From assembly GCA_001939145.1 (NCBI GenBank), contig LSRX01001488.1, forward strand, positions 71,259-135,258: 64,000 nucleotides of DNA, given 5' to 3'. The position numbers and the translations under genes are program-made. Origin of the DNA: Symbiodinium microadriaticum (Eukaryota; Sar; Dinophyceae; Suessiales; Symbiodiniaceae). The notes under the pieces were generated by a model. It saw only the letters and a program-made list of their open reading frames with translations, had not been told where the DNA came from and made no database searches. Within the stretch, counting starts at the first letter, position 1; every line of letters starts with the position of its first letter. Shown here piece by piece: positions 10,701 through 20,333 of the stretch.

Positions 10701-13700
10701 CAAGGCAAGCCAAGCTCACGACGCCATCGAAAAGGTCGATGTCCCCGAACTTGGCCCGCTCCGCTGCATCCGGAATGCCACTGGTGTCTTGTAGATTCGG
10801 TAGAACAGCAACAGATTGAAGAAAGTGTATCAGAAGCAGGCAATGAGAATAGGAAGACAAAGTACCTTCCAATGCATCGTTCACCATCCTTGGAATCTGC
10901 TGGAAGCTTCTGTTCACTGATGAGTAAGTGGGCTTGGGTAGAAAGCAATTGTTCGACTCGGTTTGGCCAAGCGTGTTGGAAACAAGAACACTACAAGTCG
11001 CAACCAGTCTCCGGTTGCCCTTGCCAAGCAATTAAATGGGGAGGTAAGGCGTATTGCTGGCGGCCTGCTTTTCTGGTATGACAGTTCCCAAATGACTTTC
11101 TTCAATTTGCACGACAGAAAACCTCTCGGGCACACTCGAATCAGCAAGAATTGCTCGGATCTTGCTAAAGCTCCTGATGACTGCCTCAATGGAACACCTG
11201 ACGTACACTTTTAAGCATGGGCTGCAGAAACCTCTAGCCTTCACACGCTTTGTTGTCCGTCGTCTTTCAACCAGAGGGTTGACCTATAGGGCCTCTGGAA
11301 AGAACCCTACGAGGCCACACAAATCACACGAAAAGGATTGACTCACGCGATTGCAAAGTGTGTCCCGGGGGGGGGGTCCGTATTGAAAGCCACTACCAAC
11401 AGTATTTTATATTTTATGCATCAATGAACTCTAAGTCCTTTGCTGTCCCGTTCTTGCATGTAGAGGCTTGACCTACATGACATCCATGGGGGGCCTCCGG
11501 AAGCCAACAAAATCCAGAAATTTCGGTTCGGAGGTCACACGAAAGACTGAACCGATTGCAGAACGGGGCCTCAAATAATGCTTCCTGGGATGCAGCCCAT
11601 ACTACCATAACCAAAATGGACAAACACTCTCAACCCTCTGTGGTCCTTGCTTGCATTTAACGGCTTGACTTATGGGGCCTCCATGACTACAACTACGACC
11701 CGCAGTCTCGCACTGACTCTTGCTCTTATTCTCTTACGCATTGGTCCACAACGACTGCTGCTGTTGCTGCCACTGCTACTACGAATTGCTCGTGCTACTA
11801 TGCTACCTTGCTACTGCTTTCTGCTACGACCACGACTACGACCACCACTGCCGGTGACACGTTCACAACATATTTCGGAACGCCCCTATTCCAATCCTGA
11901 GCAGTGGTTGGAGGGGTTAAGTCGAAACCTCACGGTACGATGCACTGTGTTACCTTTAGGCAGAGGTCGACACCCAAATCTGCTCCGCCTGCTGCCCAGA
12001 TTCCGGCTCTTCGCCCAGAATTTCACCAAGCGCCCCAGGCGCGCCACCCGATCGTCCAGGCTCGCATAGGCTTTAAGCAGCTTCGAGTTGTAAAGGGGCA
12101 GCAGGTTGTTGAAGGTGATGTCCTCGGTCACATGGAAAAGTGCCATTGCAGAATGAAAGCGCTTCGAGAGCAAGTTTGCAGAAGAGGCTCGATGGCCACA
12201 CCTTCCTTGCTCGCGCACTTCAGTACCGGAACCCGTGCTTCTGTCACCATCTCTTTCACCTCCAAGCCCCACTCCTGGCAAAGAGGGGTACGATTCCACG
12301 AGCGGGGCTCCCTCTTCCTACTTCCCTCCTTCGTTCTGGTGGCAAACTCAGGTTCTGATGACAGGGACCCTGTCATCCAGTACTGCGTGGGTAGCCTACG
12401 GCATACACGCAGCCGATGACTCGTTGCCGTTTCTCAGAGGGCCTACGGGCCCCCACGGCATAGCCGGGTCCGAAGCGCCAGGCGCAGGCAAGACTGAGGC
12501 TCAGGCTCGAAGTCACTGCATGCTTTGACGCCAAGCTGTCATTTATGTCAAGTGCAATGAATCGTAATTTTCAGGATCGACTTTACTCATGGCTTCCTTC
12601 TGGTGTTCGACTCAAAAGGGTGCGCCTGTGCACATGCCTTCTGACCCTCCTCTGGGACCTTGCATCATTCATGTTCCGCAGAATGCTGCTAAGAACTAGG
12701 TAAAACTATCGATGAGCCAAGCCGAATCAACCCCATTATGCCAACATGTCGTAGCGGTTATGAGTCACAGAGTGCCCAAGCTCTTTCCACAGCTCGTAGG
12801 GAAGGGGAAGTTGCAGGATGAGTGGTTCAAGAACCACGGAGCGGAGGTCTCAGCCTGTGCAACTCCCCAACAAGATGTCTTCGCAAGACAAGCTGCCCAG
12901 ATGGAGATGCGTTTCGAGACAGCGTATACGGAAGAGGCACAAGGGGTTCGATGGAGTGCCAGGTTGGCAGAGTTTCGTCAAATGCGACGGCAGCCTCGGC
13001 AAGACACCTCCAAGGACCACATCGAGACAACTTTCGACCCTTCAAGTCCAACGAGGCTAGTACAAAGCAGCCAGCAATATTCGTTGTCTTCAAGTTGTCC
13101 ATGACGTCAGCCTAGTGATCATCTTTGACCCGCCTGTTTTTTCCAACATGTGAGTTTTCGGACCTTGGCGGCGAGGACGAAGATTGGTCGAGAAGAGGCC
13201 TTCGATCTACAGGTCCAGGATTTAAGTGTTTGGGTTTTGCGCCTCTCCACAGAAGTATATTGATTTCCGGTGGCGGGTACTCCGTCAGTGCTTGTGCAGG
13301 TCTTGCGGTGGACTGCATGCTTGCAACGAAGGCTGCTCTTCGGCCGGCATTTCGCGGCCCGATGTTTTTCCAACCCTTCTCGTTCATGAGGCGGCACAAC
13401 CACCCAAACCATCTCGTTTTGGGGTTTACGACCCAAGCTTTTTTTGGAGGCTGAGGAGCTTATAGAGGCTGGATCGAAATAAGTAGTCCCGCCTAGCGCC
13501 TGCAATGAACTTTTTGTCAGTACATCCGCGTCATTTGGGAACGGTTCCTCTAGATTTGTGACATTGATCGGGCATAAATTAATCGAGGAGAACAGGCATT
13601 ATTACTTAGGATTTAAGTCCCTCGAATGACAGGACCCCGATATCGGCCCCTACCCGAATGAAAGATGCACTGCTGATGCACGAAATTTGTAATTGTAAAC

Positions 13701-14620
13701 GCCGCCCGCGAAATTAGACCAGTACGCCCACAAAAGCACAAGTATTGACTTTGCTACAAACGCTCCTTTTCCTTCCCTGGGATCTTGCATCGTGTTTGGA
13801 AGGATTGAGGACTAGGAGAAGATGATCGATGAGCCAAACCGAAGAAACCCCGTCGTCAACAGATTCGCTGTCAGTCACACTGTCCGTCTCCCCCCTCTTT
13901 TTCCGTGGACGACTTGAAGAGATCGCTATCCAATCCAAGGCGCCTTGTTGGCCACCAAAGCTTCTCCCATCATTCGGACAGCGACGGCAGCACTCTCCTT
14001 CTGCAAGCGCCTGCCGGATTTTCAAACTCCGATTTAGTCTTCGGGCTCCAAATGAAAGCGCCTGGCCAATGCCATTCCCTTGAAGGGGGGCGCTGACGCC
14101 TTCAACGCTGGTGACGAGGCAGGAGACCTCAGCGACATTGCCAAGAGTTGAAGCATCCGTCCCACGTTTTGGCGGAGCTTGGCGGCGCACGGCCCATTTC
14201 TCTGCGATAGCCGCTCCATGTCCTCCTTGCTGAAGACGATCACGGCATCGATATCACTCAGTCGAGTTTCGAAGCCGTTCACTGCGCTTCCGAAGTAGTC
14301 CTTGCACGAGGCACCACAGACACAGGACGGCCTGTGGTTACGTAACGATCTGCTTGCAGAAAAGTCTCACACTGCGCGCCAGGAAAGAGGCTCTGCACCA
14401 CTGCTTGGAGCATTTCCCTGAGAATTGCAGACTCAGAATGCCCAATGCCCCAGCGTGCTCTTTCTGCGGAAAATACAAAGCGGTGGCCTGGTTCGTGTCA
14501 TCTTTGCTTCTGCTTCTGCATTTGGCTTCAGAGCCATCGCCAGCTCATTCAGCCAGTCCTCCTCAGAAAAAGAACAACGAAAGCCCTGTCGCATGCAATC
14601 GACAGTGACAAGTCCAAGCG
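7784..14620 (-). CDS. Non-canonical poly(A) polymerase / terminal uridylyltransferase (spliced gene)
   Basis: Predicted to add A or U to RNA 3' ends (TUT/GLD2/Cid1 class). Collinear pieces on the minus strand, in order: about 14590-14486 (WLNELAMALKPNAE); 14421-14368 (REMLQAVVQSLFPGA); 14310-14215 (YFGSAVNGFETRLSDIDAV, the pol-beta FGS plus SDID metal site); 12270-12200 (VTEARVPVLKCASKEG); 12145-12005 (EDITFNNLLPLYNSKLL and FWAKSRNL, third acidic residue in EDI); 10895-10780 (NDALEGTLSSYSHCLLLIHF, PAP-associated start); 9310-9160 (NFFWYLAYEVPAHSDVLSIR); about 8680-8540 (TLCIDDPMELGRSLG); about 8440-8300 (VEFLQRRAYHLLSEG), then a Gly/Arg/Lys-rich low-complexity tail to 7784. Each piece matches the family in the right order, separated by introns in other frames. 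All catalytic residues seen are intact. Exon edges are approximate; a further N-terminal exon may lie above 14620. Confidence 0.85.
8060..8160 (-). repeat. Short imperfect tandem repeat in the gene tail
   Basis: Plus-strand copies of cctgtcggcc and ctgtcccag-type units alternate here. On the minus strand they encode the Arg/Asp then Gly/Thr-rich run of the nucleotidyltransferase tail. It is low-complexity sequence rather than a domain. Confidence 0.6.
9880..10480. other. Intronic or spacer sequence, nothing recognised
   Basis: It lies inside the nucleotidyltransferase gene between the exon pieces near 9.3 and 10.8 kb. Loosely repeated ctgctg and cgagggctgctg motifs occur around 9890-10140, but no ordered array or coding segment was seen. 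Confidence 0.5.
11270..11690 (+). repeat. Degenerate tandem repeat, period about 190 bp
   Basis: Three related blocks start at about 11275, 11465 and 11660, each with a version of ggcttgacctatggggcctcc preceded by a tgcttgcat-like lead. The first two also share cacacgaaa...gattgcaa downstream. The core ggggcctccatg also occurs in the terminal repeats of the element at 0.3-7.1 kb, so this may be eroded LTR-derived sequence. It lies in an intron of the nucleotidyltransferase gene. Confidence 0.55.
11677..11860 (+). repeat. Degenerate ACN/CTN triplet tract
   Basis: Irregular triplets such as actacaactacgac, ctgctgctgttgctg and cgaccacgactacgacc run through the tract. It resembles the cleaner tract at 45001-45175 after heavy mutation. 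Confidence 0.6.
12648..12745 (+). repeat. Dispersed repeat, copy 1
   Basis: The block from gggaccttgcatc to atcgatgagccaagccgaa is matched at 13771-13860 (gggatcttgcatc ... atcgatgagccaaaccgaa). Both copies lie in one large intron of the nucleotidyltransferase gene, about 1.1 kb apart. Confidence 0.6.
13771..13860 (+). repeat. Dispersed repeat, copy 2
   Basis: This is the second copy of the block at 12648-12745, in the same orientation, with gaagaaaccccgtcgtc at its end in place of gaatcaaccccattatg. Its origin is unknown. Confidence 0.6.
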
Positions 14621-14659
14621 ACTCCCGCGTTGTCAAGTAAGTGTGGCTTTTGTAGGCCA

Positions 14660-16055
14660 CTCACTGCGCCCTTCTGCCAGCCGACACTCACCAAGGCAGC
14701 CTCGATGCGCACCTGGGAAGGCCGTGTCCGGGTGAACATGGGACATGTTGAGTCACAAAGAAAGATGACTGGGATGATTCTTTTGTGTAATCAGAGCTGT
14801 CTCTAAACGGACCCAGTCACCGACGTGCACGGTGGCAGCCTTTTCTTGAGCAGGATTCGTTCCAGAGCTGCGGTCGCGTCCTTGCGGATCCTCTTGTGCC
14901 GTGCAGCACAGAACAAGATGAATCCTGACGGCGGCATGGCGAGTGCAACGGGTCCGATGAACTGAACAAGCAAGATCTTTTCCAGCACAGCTGCCACACA
15001 AGGCACAGAGGGAAAGCGTTTTTCATCGAAACAGCAAGAGCGACTGAACGTTGGCTGCTTGCTGCGCCCTCGTTCGTCCTTCGATGACCCTCAAGGCTGC
15101 CAGGCCGGGGTCTTGTCCCTCTGCACTTGGAAGCCGGCTGTGCATCTCAGAGATGCGTTTCAAGACTTCAACCACCTAAGTGACTCAATCTTGCAACGTA
15201 AGTAAATGTGTGATCAATTCCCTCCACGGTCCCGGCAGCTAAACTGTCCAAAGGCTCGAGCCAGCAGGCCAGCACCGATCGTGAACCAAGCCTCCAAACA
15301 AATAGCTTTCGGGCGGAGCTGTTGCCACCAGTCCGGTCAGGGGCTCCATCTCTCTAGTTTTGGGTTTCCTGGCTCAGACCGTGCCGAGAAACTCGAAGCT
15401 GCCAAACAACGAGGCTCAGCTCGCAGATGAGTGAAGCCAGGCCGTAGGACCTCGTCAAAACCCTCACGACGCGTAAGCGACTATTTCTGAATCAAAGACC
15501 CTCGGAAGAGTGTCAAACTGGTTTGTGGAAACTGGTTGATTTTTGTTCGCGTGTTGGTCCATGCACTGCGCAACAGTAGCTTGAACAGACCAATTACCAA
15601 GCTTCGTACAGGCTGACTGCAAAGCAAGCGTTCACACCCACGATTCTTGGTGTAGAAACCTGTTGTGCGCAAACTCCACAGATGGGTGTATTATTGGTTC
15701 CACAGGGGCCGCAGTCTTCTCCTCAGAAGTTGCCTTGCGCTTTTCTTGCAAACACAATCAATTGGTTGCTCTGTACTGACATCCTACCGAATTGGTGCTT
15801 TTGTACGGACGGTTGTTAATACTCTGCAGCCATTTCTTCTGGATCAATCCATCAGACTTCGTCCGTAAGCTCCTTGGGAGGGTCGTCCAAATATTTTTCG
15901 ATCGCCGTACTGTTCTCCCTTGGCCTCTGAAAGATTCGCGCAGGGACGCGATCCCAAGGCACGCTTGCCTCATAAAGGCTGCGGAGCTAGCCTCCCGTTC
16001 TTGTGGTCTAACCGCATCTGATGACATCAGGGTGAGTGTGCCCCAGCAACTATTG
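14660..16055. other. No supported gene
   Basis: The minus frame at 15006-14803 is open and helical (KRIRKDATAALERILLKKRL), but I recognise nothing in it. It could be an upstream exon of the nucleotidyltransferase gene. The remainder holds only short open frames without a signature. Confidence 0.4.
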
Positions 16056-16061
16056 CTTTCG

Positions 16062-16195
16062 ACCTCCATCTTCGGCTGGGAGCCTCTCAGTGTCTCAGCG
16101 CATCACTCTCGTCAATTTCAACCCACTTGAGTGGCACTGCTTCCTGACCCCCTGCTATCAGCTCACGATATTGCTCATCGGTGAGGTCCATGGCG
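16062..16195 (-). pseudogene. Retroelement RT-leader scrap
   Basis: The minus strand reads MDLTDEQYRELIAGGQEAVP followed by LKWVEIDESDALRH and a stop. This resembles the segment just before the palm of dinoflagellate copia RT (typical GG...VP.KWVE.DKN..LR). Nothing of the palm follows, so only a scrap is left. The minus frame at 16620-16282 (KCGAIFALLAQFAEVQTHR) may belong to the same or another gene and is unassigned. Confidence 0.4.
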
Positions 16196-16629
16196 GCATG
16201 GAGTTGTTTTCATTTCTCCAACGACTTTCCGGGATCCGTCTATTCGCAAATGCACACTTCCCTCGTGCAGCTGTTTTCTCGTTAACTGTGGCTGCGTCCT
16301 CTCTTCAACCGCTTCATCGCATCCGGTGCCTCCACTCGGATAGCCGCAAAAGCTCTAAAATCGTCGAAGTCTTTGGTACGGTGTGTCTGCACCTCGGCAA
16401 ACTGTGCGAGCAGAGCAAAGATTGCTCCACACTTGGATGAGTATCTGGTCCTGAGATTCAGGAAGTCAAAAATCACAACCGCAGCAGGCCTTTCTTCAAC
16501 GAGCTTTGGCCGTGACTCTTCACGAGTAGGTCCTACCCTTCTACGAACCGTTGTCTGCCTAGACAACAGGTCAGTTCTGTCTGTGAAGCCCCGGATGTCA
16601 TGTCCATGTGGCGATGGCATGTGCTCGTG

Positions 16630-18160
16630 ATGTATGTCGTGTCATGGCCATGCTATATCCAAATCTTTGTTAACGACGAATTAAGTATCGCAAACAACTC
16701 GTTTTGAACCACATGTCGCATGCACACACATTGTGGCTCTTACGTTGCGGTGTGTGCACAGGCTTCTGGATGCTAGATGGTGGCACTGGCCTTAAAAAGA
16801 GTGAACGAAGAGCCCGTAACAAGAACGTCAAAAGAAGGAGTCCTCCGGGGCAGGACGTAAAGTGGTGGAGTGCAGAGTAGCCTTAGGCCACTCGTCTGCG
16901 CTGACCAAGCAAACCTCAGAACGCCTTTACACGGCGAAACTGCGAATGGCTCAAGTGAAAACAACAGCGAGTTCGGCTGGTGAAGCCGAAGGAGAGAGGG
17001 ATGACGAGGGATTTGTAAGTTCGGTGTCCTTCGGGATTGGGTTGTCCGTGAACGAATCTTGCGCGAGATCCGTGATCTATCCGTGGAAGCTGCAGAAGAA
17101 CGTTCGGCATCCAGACATTCCATGATCTCAGCTTAAAGAGCTTCGATCGACAGAGTTGTGGCTTAGTAATTCCCTGATTTCGGTTGTCGTTTGAGATTCT
17201 TGAAGATTGGACAAGATCATGGAGCAGCAGGTTTTCACGATCAACCTGTTATCTTTGATGCCAAGCCATGGCACCTTTGTATCCGATTCTAGTCCACTTG
17301 TGGTGCAACACCCGACTGCACAAAATGTATCTCGCCAAATCAGCATCAAGTTCAACTGATTTTTCTTCATCCTCTTGATCGCCCCCTCATCGGCATCACC
17401 GTCGTGCATACCAGCATCGGCAAAACCTTGCTGAGCTCAGAATCCTGATGTTCGCTGTAGAATACTTTTGTGCAGGACCTGATAAACAAGTCCTAGGCTT
17501 TCTAGCCCAGCTTGGCGCAACACGGCATCATGTTGCGACAACCCAGCAGCGAAGGCGCCACAGGCCTGCGCAATACCAATCCTGTAGAAACAGGTCGAAG
17601 TTTTTCAAGCGTTCGGCGCTCGCCTTCGCCAACGTTCACCGCAGCAACGACTTGGTAGCACGTCCCGACGCAAACCCATGCTCACGAACTGGTGCTTCTG
17701 TCTCCCCGAGTCTTAACTTCAAATAATTCGACTGAAACGAGCACGGTGCTGAGACAGGATGCATCCTGGGGAATTCCTGCGACACAGTGCAGGTTGGGCA
17801 GCGGAATCTTCATGGGGCTACCGGCAAGGTTTCTAGATTCTAGATCTAGCAAGTCATGGTCCTGAGATTCTAGCAAGTCTTGGTCCTGATAGAGAGGGGA
17901 TACATCCTCCTCTCGCCGACCGTTTAATGCTTTCTTCAACGTGGATATCAGCGGGAAAAGATGTGTTCTCGAATCTGTATGTAACTGTTCCTGTATTGAG
18001 TCGGAGGATTGGAAATCTTGCTTGTGTTTGGGTCGCCCCCAGCCGCCGAACGCGACGGGAAGGCTCAGTCGCTGCCACCGCTGCCACTTGACCCCAAATG
18101 GGCCGCACTGGATCTGAGACAAGAGGACTTGCTGTACAGGCCAGGTATACTTGTTAGTGT
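16630..18160. other. No supported gene
   Basis: Short open frames occur on both strands but none shows a motif. A small local duplication, agattctagatctagcaagtc followed by gattctagcaagtc, lies near 17832-17880. Confidence 0.4.
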
Positions 18161-18163
18161 ACA

Positions 18164-19030
18164 TTAACCAGTTCTGTCTCGGTCCTGCGACCCTCCGTTT
18201 GCCAATCTCGAAATTTGCTCGCGGAGTTGGGTTTGTACCTGACTTGCCTGGGGCCTGGGGGGATCCTCCTCACTGGATCTCAGAATATGGCCGGCTAGTT
18301 TAATACGCTTCTCTCGAACTAACTCCGAAAACAGTTTGATTTCGTTGCGGTTGGGTTTGTACTTCTTCATTTCTGCGTTCGTTTTCCTTAGTACCAAGTC
18401 ATTCGTATTTGCTTGGTTCAGATAAGTACTATCTATCCCTAGGATCCTTCTTATTCCTCTCAACTGAAGCACATTTATTCTCTTCTGCATCGATTGCATT
18501 TTTTGCGTTAGATGAACAGTTTCTAAGCTAGAAGTTTGTTTCTGATGACGGAAGCGAGCGCATCATAGACCTGTAATTGCCAGTGCACAGCCTTCCAAGA
18601 CCGGATAGTTTATGATACAGAACCTTTAATGTATCATGCGTTTTGTGGTTGATTTCATGTCTAACATCTATCGGGGCATAACCCGAATTGTGCGGACCCT
18701 GCTCCTACTTCGTGTAAAAAATATTGGTAGCTTGTGTGTTGTACTGACGAGTACAGTATCGGCGGCATATTTAAACTCTATCGAAATCTACTCCGCCAAA
18801 CCTAGAACTCATCGTGCGCGGATTTAAATCACAGCTGAGGTCGTGGTCTATGACAGACATTACTAACACGAATAAGTAGTAAGGCGAGAAAGGGCATCCT
18901 TGGCGAATGCCTGATCCTTGTTGCTTTATAACGGATTTCCCGAACTCATCCTCAACAAAGAAGCAAGGATTACTGTAACAATCCATTATTACACCAATGA
19001 AGTGAGGACTAACTAGCAGTACTCATTACG
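18164..19030 (-). mobile_element. 5'-truncated LINE (non-LTR) retrotransposon fragment
   Basis: Minus frame 18986-18771 has the RT motif SGIRQGCPFSPYYLFVLVMS, preceded by FFVEDEFGKS. In the next frame, near 18770, the catalytic box reads YAADTVLVS where YADDT is usual, so the first Asp is lost. Minus frame 18499-18164 has the characteristic LINE C-terminal region RGIRRILGIDSTYLNQANTN and VREKRIKLAGHILRSSEEDP. RT motifs upstream of the QGCP block are missing, so the copy is 5' truncated. It is inactive. Confidence 0.85.
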
Positions 19031-19140
19031 AGCATTCGCTCGCATGAGTACACAGACCTGGTAAAAGATACGGCAAAGGAAGTTGGCTGGAGCATGGACG
19101 CTTCCTGCTTCCTTACTGTCTTATGCTTTCTTCGAGATAC

Positions 19141-19593
19141 TCAGCTTTGCCGGCCGCCAGTCAGAGGCGAGGGATAGGACTGAGCCGCAGGCCCATAGCG
19201 CTTCAAGGTGGTCCCTAGCTCGTGCAGCTTGAGTCTCATCTGATCTCGGTCATCCCATGGATTCTCCCAGATCGGTCCTTGGTACCCAAACAAACCATCA
19301 CAAATCCTCGTTCGATGACACAGAATCAGAAGAGACTTGCTTTCGGCCAGTCGGGCTACCGCGTGAATGGTTGCCATCCGGAGCCACCTTGGCAACACCA
19401 AGAGTCGTCATATTCGTGCGTCTGCAAGCGCTGCGAGCCATGCAGCTCCATCGATCTGGACTTTCGCATTCTCGGAAAGGGCTTCCAGCAAACTGTTCAC
19501 GAAGGCATGTTCGCTGCGTGCCTGCACAGCTAGCTGGGTATCCAAACTCAAACGATGCTCACCGGCCTGTTGAGGGCGTTGTATGGGCCGCAT
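19141..19593 (-). CDS. Possible exon pair of unknown protein
   Basis: Minus frame 19593-19408 reads a helical stretch (LDTQLAVQARSEHAFVNSLL, then EALSENAKVQIDGAAWLAAL). A second frame at 19401-19141 ends DDRDQMRLKLHELGTTLKRY and a stop. The composition is protein-like and the strand agrees with the neighbours. No family is recognised and splice sites were not resolved. It could instead be part of an unrecognised retroelement. Confidence 0.25.
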
Positions 19594-20333
19594 TGTCAGG
19601 ACGGGCTGAACTCACTTGGCTAATTCTGACTGGGCTGCTGTGTGGTTTCTTCGTCTTCTCCGAGCCTACACGACTAAATGTGATGCAGGTCTGCTGGTCG
19701 CATGGTAAGCCTGCTCCGCGCTGTGAGTGTGCTGTGTGAGCTGGAGCTTCTGAGTGGAATGCCCCCTACCTGTTTGTGCTCATGCCTTTCGTGACTAGTA
19801 TAACTAGTAGGCAAAGACTTCTGCCGGGCGGGCGATGCGACGATGCACTGGGACATGCAATATCCTCATCATTCATGATTGGACATGCGTCGGAACTCTT
19901 ACAGACTCTTGCACTTATCTTGTAAATCCATACAGCCTGGCGCAGCCTCTGGGCAGTTGAGACTCTTGGCCGGGCCGGAAGGCGGCGGTGACACGTCGGA
20001 GAAAACAGCCCAATTTAGGCTTGGCTTTCCACATACTCACGAGCCTTGGACCGCACTTGCTCCTGACCTCGGGGCATGTTCAGATTCAAGCGAAGTCGAG
20101 CCACGGACAGGTTGCAGCCAGCAGCTGTTCAACATGCTAAGGTGACAGACTATTTAAGTGCGGAGACATCTACAGAAGCTGCAGGTTCCCTGTGCAGAAA
20201 AAAGCTCTACTGCCCGGCAGCGCAAGGAGGTTGGGGAGCTGTTTGTCTTCCACATTCAAAGACGCTGTTTGCAGGAAGCCTTGAACGGAAGAGTTCTTGG
20301 GGCCTGCATGCAGAGTCACCCGCGCTCGCGTTT
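19594..20333. other. Downstream flank of APC5, nothing recognised
   Basis: Read on the minus strand this follows the APC5 stop codon and should hold its 3' UTR. No repeat or coding signature was seen. Dinoflagellate mRNAs rarely carry a clear AATAAA signal, and none stands out. Confidence 0.4.

Noticed and set aside
14803-15006. HMG-box-like reading PPSGFILFCAARHKRIRK
   Set aside because: Only the first few residues resemble an HMG box; the rest does not follow the pattern.
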